This document shows positions 9,103 to 18,209 of a stretch of DNA of 64,000 bases, one piece after another. Numbering within the stretch: position 1 is the first letter of the stretch; each line of letters opens with the position of its first letter. The DNA comes from Burkholderiales bacterium (lineage in GTDB: Bacteria > Pseudomonadota > Gammaproteobacteria > Burkholderiales > Burkholderiaceae_C): NCBI GenBank assembly GCA_016703325.1, contig JADJCH010000026.1, forward strand, positions 1-64,000. The letters run 5' to 3'. Made by a program: the position numbers and the translations under genes. The notes under the pieces are model-generated. The model worked only from the letters and a program-made list of their open reading frames with translations. It was not told the origin of the DNA and searched no databases.

Positions 9103-10778
9103 GCCGTTGCCTTTCCTGTCGCCTTGGCGGCAGCCTGATGCTTCAGTGCCGCGTCGATGTACCCGATGAACAGCGGGTGGCCGTCCCAGGGGGTGGACTT
9201 GAACTCGGGGTGGAACTGCACGCCGACGAACCAGGGGTGCACCTCGCACGGGAGCTCGATCATCTCGGTGAGCTTTTCGCGCTGGGTGATGGCCGAGATC
9301 ACCAGGCCGGCCTTCTGCAGGCGTTCCAGGTACTTCTCGTTGGCCTCGTAGCGGTGGCGGTGGCGCTCGGTGACCACGTCGCCGTAGATGCCGTGGGCGA
9401 TCGTGCCGGGCTTGACGTCCGAGCTCTGCGCGCCCAGGCGCATCGTGCCGCCCAGGTCGGAGTTGGCGTCGCGCTTCTGGATCGAGCCATCGGCGTCCTG
9501 CCACTCGTCGATCAGGGCGATCACCGGGTGCGGGCCGTGGGGCTCGAACTCGGTGGAGTTGGCACCTTCCAGCCCGGCCATGTGGCGGGCGTACTCGATG
9601 GTGGCCACCTGCATGCCCAGGCAGATGCCCAGGTAGGGGATGCGCTGCTCGCGGGCGTACTGCGCCGCCAGGATCTTGCCCTCGATGCCGCGCTTGCCGA
9701 AGCCGCCAGGCACCAGGATGGCGTCGAACTTCGCGAGCTGCCCGACCGTCTCGGTCGTGAGCGTCTCGGAGTCGACGTACTCGATGTTGACCTTGACGTG
9801 GTGGTGGATGCCGGCGTGGCGCAGCGCCTCATTGAGCGACTTGTACGAGTCCGACAGCTCGGTGTACTTGCCGGCCATCGCAATCGTCACCTCGCCCTTG
9901 GGGTGCTCCACCTCGCCCACCAGGCGGTCCCAGCGCTTCAGGTTGGCGGGCTTGGTGAACAGCTGCAGCTTCATGCAGACCAGCTCGTCCAGGCCCTGCT
10001 CGTGCAGCATGCGCGGCACCTTGTAGATCGAGTCGGCATCCCACACCGAGATCACGCCATGCATCGCCACGTTGGTGAACAGGCTGATCTTCTCGCGCTC
10101 TTCGTCAGGGATCGGACGGTCGGCACGGCAGAGCAGCACATCGGGCTGGATGCCGATCTCGCGCATCTTCTGCACCGTGTGCTGTGTCGGCTTGGTCTTG
10201 AGCTCGCCGGCCGCCGCGATCCAGGGCACGTAGGTCAGGTGCACGAAGGCGGCGTTGTTGGGGCCGAGTTTGAGCGCCATCTGCCGCACCGCCTCCAGGA
10301 AGGGCAGCGACTCGATGTCGCCCACGGTGCCGCCGATCTCGCAGATCGCCACGTCCACCGGCTCCTGGGTGCTGTCGGGCAGCAGGCCGGCGCCGCGTTT
10401 GACGAACTCCTGGATCTCGTTGGTGACGTGCGGGATCACCTGCACCGTCTTGCCGAGGTAGTCGCCGCGGCGCTCCTTCTCCAGCACCGTCTTGTAGATC
10501 TGGCCGCTGGTGAAGTTGTTCGACCGTTTCATCCTTGTCGTGATGAAACGCTCGTAGTGGCCCAGGTCCAGGTCGGTCTCGGCACCATCGTCGGTGACGA
10601 AGACCTCGCCGTGCTGGAAGGGCGACATCGTGCCCGGATCCACGTTCAGGTACGGGTCGAGCTTGATCAGTGTGACCTTCAAGCCCCGCGATTCCAGGAT
10701 CGCGGCCAGCGAGGCCGCGGCGATGCCCTTGCCGAGTGAGGACACCACGCCGCCGGTGACAAAAACGAACTTGGTCAT
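9099..10778 (-). CDS. pyrG: CTP synthase
   Basis: Makes CTP from UTP, ATP and glutamine. 559 residues: an N-terminal amidoligase domain starting TKFVFVTGGVVSSLGKGIAA and a C-terminal class I glutamine amidotransferase domain with the nucleophile motif YLGICLGMQVA and the late motif VGVQFHPEF. It is the first gene of the pyrG-kdsA-eno-ftsB operon and overlaps kdsA by 4 nt. The 116-nt gap to the gene at 10895 presumably holds the promoter; I see no clear boxes there. Confidence 0.97.
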   Translation of the reverse strand: MTKFVFVTGGVVSSLGKGIAAASLAAILESRGLKVTLIKLDPYLNVDPGTMSPFQHGEVFVTDDGAETDLDLGHYERFITTRMKRSNNFTSGQIYKTVLEKERRGDYLGKTVQVIPHVTNEIQEFVKRGAGLLPDSTQEPVDVAICEIGGTVGDIESLPFLEAVRQMALKLGPNNAAFVHLTYVPWIAAAGELKTKPTQHTVQKMREIGIQPDVLLCRADRPIPDEEREKISLFTNVAMHGVISVWDADSIYKVPRMLHEQGLDELVCMKLQLFTKPANLKRWDRLVGEVEHPKGEVTIAMAGKYTELSDSYKSLNEALRHAGIHHHVKVNIEYVDSETLTTETVGQLAKFDAILVPGGFGKRGIEGKILAAQYAREQRIPYLGICLGMQVATIEYARHMAGLEGANSTEFEPHGPHPVIALIDEWQDADGSIQKRDANSDLGGTMRLGAQSSDVKPGTIAHGIYGDVVTERHRHRYEANEKYLERLQKAGLVISAITQREKLTEMIELPCEVHPWFVGVQFHPEFKSTPWDGHPLFIGYIDAALKHQAAAKATGKATA

Positions 10779-10894
10779 GTGCAGCGGCCCTCCCTTGGGG
10801 CGCCGCGCGACAGGTGCCGGCAGCGGCGGACAGGAGGGCCGTGGTGGTAAAGCGAGATTATAGAAGCCGGGGCCAAGGTGGGTCGCCTTGCCGG

Positions 10895-12277
10895 CTACTC
10901 ACCGTCCTCCAGGTTCCTGAGTTTGCGGTACAGCGTACGAACACTGACGCCCAGTTCGGCCGCCAGCGCCTGGCGGCTGCCCCGGTGGCGCGACAGGGCC
11001 TGGCGCAGTGCATCCAGTTCCGCCTGCCTGAGCAGCCCGTTGCGTGCCAACGCGGCGGACCCGCCGGGAGTCTCGGGCGACGCTGTGGATGCCAGAGAGG
11101 GTTCACAAGCGGGTGCGGGCACACGGCGGGCGCCCAAGGCCAGCGCCTGTTCAATCTGCAGCAGATCGATCCGATGGCCGTCGCACAGCAGCAGGGCGCG
11201 CTCCAGCACATTGCGCAGTTCGCGGATGTTGCCCGGGAAATCGTACTGGGCCAGGCGGGCCAGGGCGGCTTCGGACAGCTGCAGGCTGCGCCGGGGGGAC
11301 AGGCGTGCCAGCAGCGAAGCCGCCAGCAGGGCGATGTCGCTGCGCCGCTCGCGCAGCGCCGGCAACGGGATCGGGAAGGTGCCCAGGCGGTGAAACAGAT
11401 CTTCGCGAAACCGCCCTTCGGCCACCATGCCGTGCAGGTCCCGGTGGGTGGCCGACACCACCCGCAGGTCGGCACGGCGCAGCTCGGTGCTGCCCACGCG
11501 GCGGTAGGTGCCGCTCTCCAGCAGGCGCAGCAGCTTCACCTGCATGGACAGCGGGATGTCGCCCACCTCGTCGAGGAAGAGCGTGCCGCCGCTGGCGGCC
11601 TCCACCAGCCCGGCCTTGGCCGCATGCGCACCGGTGAAGGCACCGCGTTCATGGCCGAACAGCTCGCTCTCGAACAGGGTTTCGGGCAGGCTGGCGCAGT
11701 CCACCACCACCAGTGGCCGGTCGGCGCGGGCGCTGGCCTCGTGCACCGCGCGGGCCACCAGCTCCTTGCCGGTACCGGATTCGCCCAGCAGCAGCACGCT
11801 GGCTTCCGAGGGGCCGACGCGGGCCACCAACTCCAGCATGGCCTGGAAGGGGGCTGCCCGACCGATCAGCCCGTCGGCTGCCGGCACGCCCTGGGCCACC
11901 CGCAGCGGCTCCATCTTCTCAATGAACCAGCTCATCTCCCCGGCCGCATCGCGCAGCGGCACCAGCTCGATGTTGACGTAGGCCTCTCCCTCGGGTGTGT
12001 GGTGCAGGTGCAGCACACGCTCACGCCGCCCGCTGCGCCGCGATCGCGCCAGCGGGCAGCTCTCTCCGGCCTCGTCGCAGGGCACGTCGATGTGGTGGGA
12101 CACCGCATAGCAGGTGCGCCCCACCACCGGTGTGCCGGTGCCGAACTGCTGCCGGTAGGCTGTATTGGCCGCGATGATGCGGTAGTTGAGGTCGAACAGG
12201 ATGTGCGGCTCGGACAGGCCTTCCAGGTAGGACACCAGCTCGGGGAAGGGGGTGTTCGCGGGTGGGGGAGTGGACAT
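10895..12277 (-). CDS. Sigma-54-dependent transcriptional activator with N-terminal PAS domain
   Basis: 460 residues. A PAS domain (about 15-125) carries a cysteine set: RTCYAVSHH (Cys56), DVPCDE (Cys67) and GESCPLA (Cys74), as in PAS sensors that may bind a cofactor or sense redox state. The AAA+ domain follows, with Walker A LLLGESGTGKE (about 163-173), the sigma-54 contact loop GAFTGA (212-217) and Walker B GTLFLDEVGD. It ends with a Fis-type HTH (LAAELGVSVRTLYRKLRNL). The frame is open upstream to 13087, but ATG at 12277 gives the expected PAS start. It is divergent from the operon at 12554 and probably activates the three TGGCACG-N4-TTGATAC promoters at 12431, 15572 and 19848; that link is inferred from position and promoter class. 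Confidence 0.9.
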   Translation of the reverse strand: MSTPPPANTPFPELVSYLEGLSEPHILFDLNYRIIAANTAYRQQFGTGTPVVGRTCYAVSHHIDVPCDEAGESCPLARSRRSGRRERVLHLHHTPEGEAYVNIELVPLRDAAGEMSWFIEKMEPLRVAQGVPAADGLIGRAAPFQAMLELVARVGPSEASVLLLGESGTGKELVARAVHEASARADRPLVVVDCASLPETLFESELFGHERGAFTGAHAAKAGLVEAASGGTLFLDEVGDIPLSMQVKLLRLLESGTYRRVGSTELRRADLRVVSATHRDLHGMVAEGRFREDLFHRLGTFPIPLPALRERRSDIALLAASLLARLSPRRSLQLSEAALARLAQYDFPGNIRELRNVLERALLLCDGHRIDLLQIEQALALGARRVPAPACEPSLASTASPETPGGSAALARNGLLRQAELDALRQALSRHRGSRQALAAELGVSVRTLYRKLRNLEDGE

Positions 12278-12317
12278 TCGGGCGACCTGTCTACGTCGGT
12301 TCCGGATGCTGACAGAA

Positions 12318-12337
12318 CTGGCGCAATGTGCCAAGTG
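12318..12337. promoter_or_regulatory. Candidate upstream activator site for the 12431 promoter
   Basis: Imperfect inverted repeat ACTGGC, 7 nt, GCCAAGT. It starts about 113 nt upstream of the TGGCACG element. Inverted repeats at comparable distances precede the other two promoters (15450 and 19731). Enhancer function is inferred. Confidence 0.4.
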
Positions 12338-12430
12338 TGACTGGATTGAATCACCGGTGCAGGCCTTCTGGAGCCGTCGGCGCTCCCGAGGCGCCAGGGA
12401 TCGGGCGGCATCCCGGACGCTGGGGATCAC

Positions 12431-12448
12431 TGGCACGCGATTTGATAC
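12431..12448 (+). promoter_or_regulatory. Sigma-54-type promoter for the 12554-15462 operon
   Basis: TGGCACG (12431-12437), N4, TTGAT (12442-12446), continuing AC. Spacing matches sigma-54 (-24/-12) promoters. The -12 dinucleotide is GA rather than the usual GC, but the same TTGATAC is present at 15583 and 19859. The start of the first gene lies about 95 nt downstream of the expected start point. Confidence 0.7.
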
Positions 12449-12553
12449 GGTCAAGGGCATGCGCTGGTTCGATCTGAAGCCAGGCGCTCGTCCCATGCCG
12501 TTTCCACCTCCAACAACCCGCCAGCGAACCGGCCCCGTCCGGCGTCCGTCACC

Positions 12554-12943
12554 ATGAAGCAACTTCACTTTCAGCAGAAATACCCCATCACCGTGGTCGA
12601 CATCGCCAAGACCGAGACCCCCTTTGGCAGCGTGCAGGCCATTGCAGACTGGCTGCGCGAGCGCATCATCCAGACGCCGCGGGTGCAGTACATCGGAACT
12701 TTCGACCACTTCGCGCACACCCGGGCGATCGGCGGCGAGATTGCGCCGGAGATCCAGGCGGCCACCAACGTGATCTTCTGCTTCGGCCATGCACTGCCCA
12801 ACGCCGAGGTACTGGCGGTGCGTCCGCGTTCGATCGGCATTGCCGACCTGGGTGACCACTTCGTCGTCAGCTTCATGGACGCGCCCATGAAGCCGGCCAA
12901 CGATGCGATGCTGTCCTGGGCGCTGGCCCTGCGCAACGCCTGA
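12554..12943 (+). CDS. Conserved hypothetical protein (DUF6858-like)
   Basis: 129 residues, starting MKQLHFQQKYPITVVDIAK, with no signal peptide or membrane segment. It contains YIGTFDHFAHTRAIGG, ATNVIFCFGHALPNAEVLAV and RPRSIGIADLGDHFVVSFM. I think it belongs to the DUF6858 group, but this is from memory and not certain. No catalytic motif is evident. It is the first gene of the operon under the sigma-54-type promoter at 12431 and is followed 28 nt later by the transporter gene, so it probably supports the same stress or redox response. Confidence 0.75.
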   Translation: MKQLHFQQKYPITVVDIAKTETPFGSVQAIADWLRERIIQTPRVQYIGTFDHFAHTRAIGGEIAPEIQAATNVIFCFGHALPNAEVLAVRPRSIGIADLGDHFVVSFMDAPMKPANDAMLSWALALRNA

Positions 12944-12971
12944 TCCGCCCTCACGCACCCGGGAGACCGCC

Positions 12972-14009
12972 ATGTGGAACGCCTTGATGTGGGCACAGAA
13001 GAACCTGGTCTGGAGCATTCCGGCCGCGATGCTGGCCGGGCTGCTGTTCGGCGTGGCCGCCGATCCCGCCTTCCTGCGCGCGGCCATCCTCCCGCTGACC
13101 TTCCTGATGGTCTACCCGATGATGGTCTCGCTGGACCTGCGCCAACTGCTGGGACGGGGCGGAAGCGGCCTGCAGGCCACCACGCTGGCGATCAACTTCG
13201 CACTGCTGCCGGCCATCGGCTACGGGGCCGGCCTGCTGTTTTTCCCCGAGCAGCCGATGCTGCGTCTGGCGCTGCTGCTGACCGCGCTGCTGCCCACCTC
13301 GGGCATGACGATCTCCTGGACCGGCTTTGCCAAGGGCAACGTGCCCGCGGCGGTGAAGATGACCGTGCTCGGCCTGGTGGCCGGCTCGCTGCTCGCGCCG
13401 CTGTACCTGAAGGGGCTGCTCGGTGCGGTGGTGGAGATCCCGGTGCTGCAGGTGTTCGCGCAGATCGCGCTGATCGTCTTCCTGCCGCTGGCGCTGGGTC
13501 ACCTCACGCGGCGGCGCCTGGTGGCGCGCCATGGCGAGGCGGCGTTCAAGCAGCGCCTGGCGCCGCGTTTCCCGCCCTTCTCCACGCTGGGCGTGCTGGG
13601 CATCGTGTTCGTGTCGATGGCGCTGAAGTCGCGCGACCTGCTGGCCCAGCCGGCCATGCTGCCCGGCCTGCTGCTGCCGCTGCTCGCGGTGTACGCGCTG
13701 AACTTTGCGCTCAGCACGCTGATCGGCAAGGTCTTCTTCCGCCGCGGCGATGCCATTGCGCTGGTCTACGGCACGGTGATGCGCAACCTCTCGATCGCGC
13801 TGGCGATCGCCATGGGGGTGTTCGGCGCCCGGGGTGCCGAGGCGGCGCTGCTGATCGCGCTGGCCTACATTGTCCAGGTGCAGGCCGCGGCCTGGTACGT
13901 GCGGCTCACCGACCGACTGTTCGGCCCGCCGCCGGCCGTGGCCCCGGACAGGGAATGTTCCTCACCCCCGGAATCGAGCCGATCGACCCGTTCGACCTCC
14001 ACCGCCTGA
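12972..14009 (+). CDS. Bile acid:sodium symporter/ACR3-type membrane transporter
   Basis: 345 residues with nine to ten hydrophobic segments. It resembles the BASS/arsenite-permease superfamily: PMMVSLDLRQLLGRG, LALLLTALLPTSGMTISWTGF and GTVMRNLSIALAIAMGV match conserved blocks around the crossover helices. The start ATG at 12972 has GGGAG 6 nt upstream. The substrate is not clear; arsenite, an organic anion or a sulfur compound are possible. The last 25 residues are polar and serine-rich. It is the second gene of the sigma-54-type operon, 8 nt before the next gene. Confidence 0.8.
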   Translation: MWNALMWAQKNLVWSIPAAMLAGLLFGVAADPAFLRAAILPLTFLMVYPMMVSLDLRQLLGRGGSGLQATTLAINFALLPAIGYGAGLLFFPEQPMLRLALLLTALLPTSGMTISWTGFAKGNVPAAVKMTVLGLVAGSLLAPLYLKGLLGAVVEIPVLQVFAQIALIVFLPLALGHLTRRRLVARHGEAAFKQRLAPRFPPFSTLGVLGIVFVSMALKSRDLLAQPAMLPGLLLPLLAVYALNFALSTLIGKVFFRRGDAIALVYGTVMRNLSIALAIAMGVFGARGAEAALLIALAYIVQVQAAAWYVRLTDRLFGPPPAVAPDRECSSPPESSRSTRSTSTA

Positions 14010-14017
14010 AGCCAACC

Positions 14018-14500
14018 ATGCGCGCGCATTTCTCCACTCTGGTCTGGGCCCTGATGCTGACTCTGGTGCTGCCCCTGATGGTCCAGGCCGCCCCGGTCGA
14101 GGCCGGCCAGCCGCTGCCCGAACTTCGGCTTGAGGACCAGCACGGCCAGCCCTGGCGCATCGAGGCCGAAACCCGACTGGTGATCTTTGCTGCCGGGCGC
14201 CCGGCCTCGAACCGGGTGCAGTCGGTGCTGGGCACGCAGCCGAAGGACTTCCTGGCCAGCCGGCAGGCGGTCTACCTGGCCGACATGAGCCGCATGCCGG
14301 GCCTGATCACCCGCACCTTCGCTCTGCCGGCGCTGCGCGAGCAGCCCTTTCGCATCGGCGTTTCGCTGAACGAGACACATCTGGCCGACTGGCCCCGGCA
14401 GGCCGAAGCGGTGACGCTGATCCACCTGGACCAGGGCCGCGTGCAGCGCATCGAGTTTGCCGGCAGCGAGGCCGAGCTGCAACGCGCCCTTGGACTGTGA
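14018..14500 (+). CDS. Exported thioredoxin-like (redoxin-fold) protein
   Basis: 160 residues. A signal peptide (about 1-25, MRAHFSTLVWALMLTLVLPL then VQAAP) directs it to the periplasm. The remainder, beginning GQPLPELRLEDQHGQPWRIE, has the start typical of AhpC/TSA or YtfJ-like redoxin folds, but the usual CXXC is absent, so no thiol-disulfide activity can be claimed. The start at 14018 lies 8 nt after the transporter stop. Its stop overlaps the start of the hydrolase gene, showing co-transcription. Confidence 0.65.
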   Translation: MRAHFSTLVWALMLTLVLPLMVQAAPVEAGQPLPELRLEDQHGQPWRIEAETRLVIFAAGRPASNRVQSVLGTQPKDFLASRQAVYLADMSRMPGLITRTFALPALREQPFRIGVSLNETHLADWPRQAEAVTLIHLDQGRVQRIEFAGSEAELQRALGL

Positions 14501-15462
14501 CGAAGGCCGAAGGGCAGGCCGCAGGCGGCGATCTGCGGACGGGTCCCATGGCTCGCCTCGGCCGTCTTGCACTTCGGCTCTTTCACCACGCGATTCTGCG
14601 CGGGCTGCGGGCTGCCCACGAGCCGCACGACCCGCGGCCGCTGCTCCTGCAACAGGCGCCTGCCGGTGCCGCGCTGCAGGCGGTGCGGCTGCCGGGCCCC
14701 GGCGGCAAGGCCCTGGCTGCCTGGTGGCTGCGCCCCGCGCCGGCAGCCGGTCGGAAGACGTTCCCGGTGGCCCTGCTGATGCACGGCTGGGGCTCCAACG
14801 CCTCGGCGATGCTGCCGCTGGTCGGCCCGCTGCTGCGTGCCGGGTTGGGCGTGCTGCTGCTCGATGCCCGCGGGCATGGCTGCAGCGATGCGGTGGACTT
14901 CACCTCGATGCCGCGTTTTGCCGAGGACATCGGCGCCGGCGTGGCCTGGTTGCGCGCTCAGATCGGCGTGGACGGCGCCCGGCTGGTGCTGGTCGGCCAT
15001 TCGGTCGGCGCGGCGGCGGCCCTGCTGTACACCGCTCGCCTGGTGGGTCCCGGCGAGCCTCCGCGGGCAGTGATCAGCCTGTCTGCCTTCGCCCACCCGC
15101 AGGAGGTGATGCGGCGCTGGCTGGCGGCCCGGCGCATCCCCCATGTGCCGATCGGCCGCGCGGTGCTGCGCCATGTGCAGCGGGTCATCGGCACGGACTT
15201 CGACGCCATCGCGCCGCTGCGTACGGTGGCCGGGTTGTCGGCCGCACTGCTGCTGGTGCACGGCCGGGACGACGATACGGTGCCCTTCGACGACGCGCTG
15301 CGCCTGCAGGCCGCGGCGCCGCCCGGTGCGCAGCTGCTGGGGGTGCCGGGCGACCACGACCTGCGCGAGGCCCTGGTAGACCATGAGGCGCAGCTGCTCG
15401 GCTTCCTGGCGGAAGCGCTGCGTGACCGTGTGCAGGTCACCGAGGGCTCTGCCAGAGACTGA
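14497..15462 (+). CDS. Alpha/beta hydrolase
   Basis: 321 residues. The nucleophile elbow LVGHSVGAAAALLY carries the catalytic Ser; the oxyanion block LLMHGWGSNA and the late acid/His regions (LLLVHGRDDDTVPF, VPGDHDLREAL) are all in the usual order. GTG at 14497 overlaps the previous stop (GTGA); ATG at 14548 (MARLGRLALRLFHH) is a possible alternative. No signal peptide is clear. The substrate is unknown. It is the last gene of the sigma-54-type operon, and the activator site of the next unit (15450) overlaps its 3' end. Confidence 0.8.
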   Translation: MTKAEGQAAGGDLRTGPMARLGRLALRLFHHAILRGLRAAHEPHDPRPLLLQQAPAGAALQAVRLPGPGGKALAAWWLRPAPAAGRKTFPVALLMHGWGSNASAMLPLVGPLLRAGLGVLLLDARGHGCSDAVDFTSMPRFAEDIGAGVAWLRAQIGVDGARLVLVGHSVGAAAALLYTARLVGPGEPPRAVISLSAFAHPQEVMRRWLAARRIPHVPIGRAVLRHVQRVIGTDFDAIAPLRTVAGLSAALLLVHGRDDDTVPFDDALRLQAAAPPGAQLLGVPGDHDLREALVDHEAQLLGFLAEALRDRVQVTEGSARD

Positions 15463-15473
15463 CGGATCTGGCA
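15450..15473. promoter_or_regulatory. Candidate upstream activator site for the octaheme cytochrome operon
   Basis: Perfect 7-bp inverted repeat TGCCAGA (15450-15456), 10 nt, TCTGGCA (15467-15473), about 120 nt upstream of the sigma-54-type promoter at 15572. The arms share TGGC/GCCA with the site at 12318. Enhancer function is inferred. Confidence 0.5.
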
Positions 15474-15571
15474 AGCCGAAGCTGCCGTCCTCGTCAGGCG
15501 GGGTGGCTGGGCCGGCTGGCGCTGAGCCTGTTTCCCTCTGCTTCCTGCTGGGGCGCCCGTGGGGTCATCGC

Positions 15572-15589
15572 TGGCACGGCTCTTGATAC
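15572..15589 (+). promoter_or_regulatory. Sigma-54-type promoter for the octaheme cytochrome operon
   Basis: TGGCACG (15572-15578), GCTC, TTGATAC (15583-15589). Identical in both boxes to the elements at 12431 and 19848, with a different 4-nt spacer. Region 15463-15708 contains only this and the activator site. Confidence 0.75.
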
Positions 15590-15708
15590 AAAGGTGGGTA
15601 TCGGTCCTGGAGTCGGGTCAGCCGGCCTGCTCCCCATCTCTCTTCCTTGCCTGCCGGTGTGGCGCGACAGCGTCCGGCTCCAGGTCACCGTCCTTCCAGG
15701 AGACAAAC

Positions 15709-17475
15709 ATGGCCGACCCGACACACCCGCAGCTCTGGGCGCCGCCGCCGTGCGACGCCATCCACCGCCTTGCATGGACGGGCGCCGATCGCCGATGGCG
15801 GCGGCGGTGGCTGGCCGGCTTGGTCATGTTGGGCTTGTCAACGGCAGCCTCGGCGCTTCCGGTAGCCGCATCGGCGCCGGGCGCCGCTGCGGCGGTCGCA
15901 GCGGTCGCGGCCTCTGCCCCCGCCAAAGCGCTGCGCAGCACGGCCGACCACAGCAAGTTCAAGGAACTGCAGGGGCCCTTCCAGAGCGGCGAAGAGGTCA
16001 CCAAGGTCTGCATCGGCTGCCACACCGAGGCCGCCCGGCAGGTGATGGGCACACGCCACTGGACCTGGGAATACACCAACCCGCAGACGGGGCAGAAGCT
16101 GGGCAAGAAGACCATGCTCAACAGCTTCTGCATCGGTGACCGCTCCAACGAGGCCTTCTGCCAGTCCTGCCACGTCGGCTACGGCTGGAAGGACGCCAGC
16201 TTCGACTTCAAGGCCGAGTCCAAGGTGGACTGCCTGGTCTGTCACCACACCGGCGGCTACAAGAAGCCTGCCGGGCTGGCCGGCGAGGTGCCCACCGTGC
16301 GCACCGAATACCCGCCGGGGTCGGGCAAGTTCTTCGACCCGGTGGATCTGGCCCGGGTGGCGCAGGCCATCGGCAAGACCAGCACGGCCACCTGCGGCAG
16401 CTGCCACTACTACGGCGGCGGCGGTGATGGGGTCAAACACGGCGACCTGGATTCCTCGCTGAACCGCGCCAGCCGCGAGCTGGACGTGCACATGGCCAGC
16501 AAGGCCCAGGGCGGCGCCGGTTTCAGCTGCGCGACCTGCCACCAGTCCGACGGCCACAAAATCGCCGGCAGCCGCATCACCATGACGGCCTCCGACCCGC
16601 ATGGGCCGATGCTGCGCGGCGACAGCGTGCACAACAGTGGGCGCAATGCCGCCAGCTGCCAGTCCTGCCACGGCGACAAGCCGCACAAGCAGGGGCTGCT
16701 GCAGGTCGAGCTGCTGAACAACCACACCAACAAGCTGGCCTGCCAAAGCTGCCACGTGCCCGCCTTCGCGCGCGGCGGCGTGGCCACCAAGATGGCCTGG
16801 GACTGGTCCACCGCCGGCCGTCTCACGCCGGAGGGCAAGCCCATCCAGAAGAAGGACGCACACGGCCATGTGATCTACGACAGCAGGAAGGGCGACTTCA
16901 AGCTGGGAGAGAACGTGGTGCCGGAGTACCTCTGGTTCAACGGCCGGGTGACCTACACCACGCAGGAGGACAAGATCCGGGGCGGCAGCGTGGTGAAGAT
17001 CAACACCTTCCACGGCAGCCCGGACGACCCGGCTGCGCGCATCTGGCCGGTCAAGCGCTTCCAGGGCAAGCAGCCCTACGACCTGGTGCACGGTCACCTG
17101 CTGGTGCCGCACACCGCCACGCCGGACGACAGCGCCTTCTGGTTCAACTTCGACTGGCCCAAGGCCCTGCAGGCAGGTGCCGAGGCGACCGGCAAGGCAT
17201 ACAGCGGCCGGCACGACTTCATCGCCACCGAGATGCTCTGGCCCATCACGCACATGGTGGCGCCCAAGGAGCAGGCGCTGCGCTGCTCGCAGTGCCATAC
17301 CGGCGCCGCACAAAGCCGGCTGGGCAGTCTGGCGGGGGTCTACCTGCCGGCACGCGATGCTCACCCCTGGATTGATCGCATCGGGTGGCTGGCCGTGCTC
17401 GCCGCGCTGGCCGGCGTGGCCGTTCATGCCCTGGCCCGCATCGTGACGGCTCGTCGCAGCCCCGCCGCCCACTGA
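15709..17475 (+). CDS. Octaheme c-type cytochrome, tetrathionate reductase (OTR) family
   Basis: 588 residues with exactly eight CXXCH heme motifs (CIGCH at about 101, then CQSCH, CLVCH, CGSCH, CATCH, CQSCH, CQSCH, and CSQCH at about 526), the number of the OTR family. Characterised OTR from Shewanella reduces tetrathionate, nitrite and hydroxylamine in vitro. The N-terminus has a long positively charged stretch and then a signal/anchor helix (about 33-55). A C-terminal helix (about 555-577) would tether it to the inner membrane, facing the periplasm. ATG at 15709 has AGGAG upstream. The following cytochrome b gene can supply electrons from the quinol pool. The physiological substrate cannot be decided from sequence. 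Confidence 0.9.
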   Translation: MADPTHPQLWAPPPCDAIHRLAWTGADRRWRRRWLAGLVMLGLSTAASALPVAASAPGAAAAVAAVAASAPAKALRSTADHSKFKELQGPFQSGEEVTKVCIGCHTEAARQVMGTRHWTWEYTNPQTGQKLGKKTMLNSFCIGDRSNEAFCQSCHVGYGWKDASFDFKAESKVDCLVCHHTGGYKKPAGLAGEVPTVRTEYPPGSGKFFDPVDLARVAQAIGKTSTATCGSCHYYGGGGDGVKHGDLDSSLNRASRELDVHMASKAQGGAGFSCATCHQSDGHKIAGSRITMTASDPHGPMLRGDSVHNSGRNAASCQSCHGDKPHKQGLLQVELLNNHTNKLACQSCHVPAFARGGVATKMAWDWSTAGRLTPEGKPIQKKDAHGHVIYDSRKGDFKLGENVVPEYLWFNGRVTYTTQEDKIRGGSVVKINTFHGSPDDPAARIWPVKRFQGKQPYDLVHGHLLVPHTATPDDSAFWFNFDWPKALQAGAEATGKAYSGRHDFIATEMLWPITHMVAPKEQALRCSQCHTGAAQSRLGSLAGVYLPARDAHPWIDRIGWLAVLAALAGVAVHALARIVTARRSPAAH

Positions 17476-17495
17476 CCCGCTCCCGGAGCTTCGCC

Positions 17496-18155
17496 ATGTC
17501 CACGATCGCCTCCTCGATCCATCCCGACGCAGGCACCGCCACGCCGGGCCGCATCTACATCTTTAAGCGCTATGAGCGCTTCTGGCACTGGTCACAGGCC
17601 GCGCTGATCATCACGATGCTGGTCACCGGCTTCGAGGTGCACGGCAGTCATCAGCTGCTCGGCTTCGGCCGGGCCGTGCGGCTGCACACCCTGGCCGCCT
17701 GGGCGCTGCTGCTGCTGTGGGCCTTCACGATCTTCTGGCAGTTCACCACCGGTGAGTGGCGGCAGTACCTGCCCACGCTGAAGAAGGTGGACGCGATGGC
17801 GCGCTACTACGCCTGGGGCATGTTCCGCGGCACGCCGCACCCCTATCAGAAGACGGTGCAGCGCAAGCACAACCCCCTGCAGCGGCTGGCCTACCTGGCG
17901 CTGCTGGCGATGGTGTCGCCGCTGATCTGGGGCTCGGGGCTGCTGTACCTGTTCCGGGCCTTCTGGCCACAGTTCGGCGTCGACCGCTGGCTGACCCTCG
18001 AGTGGGTGGCCTGGGCGCACACGGCCGGCGCCTTCATGATGCTGACCTTCTTCATCGTGCACGTCTACCTGACCACCACCGGCCACACGCCCACCGCGCA
18101 CATCAAGTCGATGATCACCGGCTGGGAAGACGTCGACGAACCCGGCGCTCACTGA
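17496..18155 (+). CDS. Di-heme cytochrome b (cytochrome b561/thiosulfate reductase b-subunit type)
   Basis: 219 residues with four to five transmembrane helices. Heme-ligand histidines are visible in FWHWSQAALIITMLVTGFE (helix 1), VRLHTLAAWALLLLWAF (helix 2), WAHTAGAFMML and FFIVHVYL (late helices), as in formate dehydrogenase/PhsC-type quinol-oxidising subunits. It probably passes electrons from the quinol pool to the octaheme cytochrome encoded 20 nt upstream, or in the reverse direction. The start ATG at 17496 has GGAG at 17484. Confidence 0.87.
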   Translation: MSTIASSIHPDAGTATPGRIYIFKRYERFWHWSQAALIITMLVTGFEVHGSHQLLGFGRAVRLHTLAAWALLLLWAFTIFWQFTTGEWRQYLPTLKKVDAMARYYAWGMFRGTPHPYQKTVQRKHNPLQRLAYLALLAMVSPLIWGSGLLYLFRAFWPQFGVDRWLTLEWVAWAHTAGAFMMLTFFIVHVYLTTTGHTPTAHIKSMITGWEDVDEPGAH

Positions 18156-18209
18156 GCCCGAGCCACCCCCCGGCCCCTTGGGTCTCACCTCCTCCTGCAA
18201 GGATCCGCC

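Noticed and set aside
10895..13087. N-terminal extension of the sigma-54 activator to 13087
   Set aside because: It would run antisense through the operon at 12554 and its promoter; the PAS domain starts properly at 12277.
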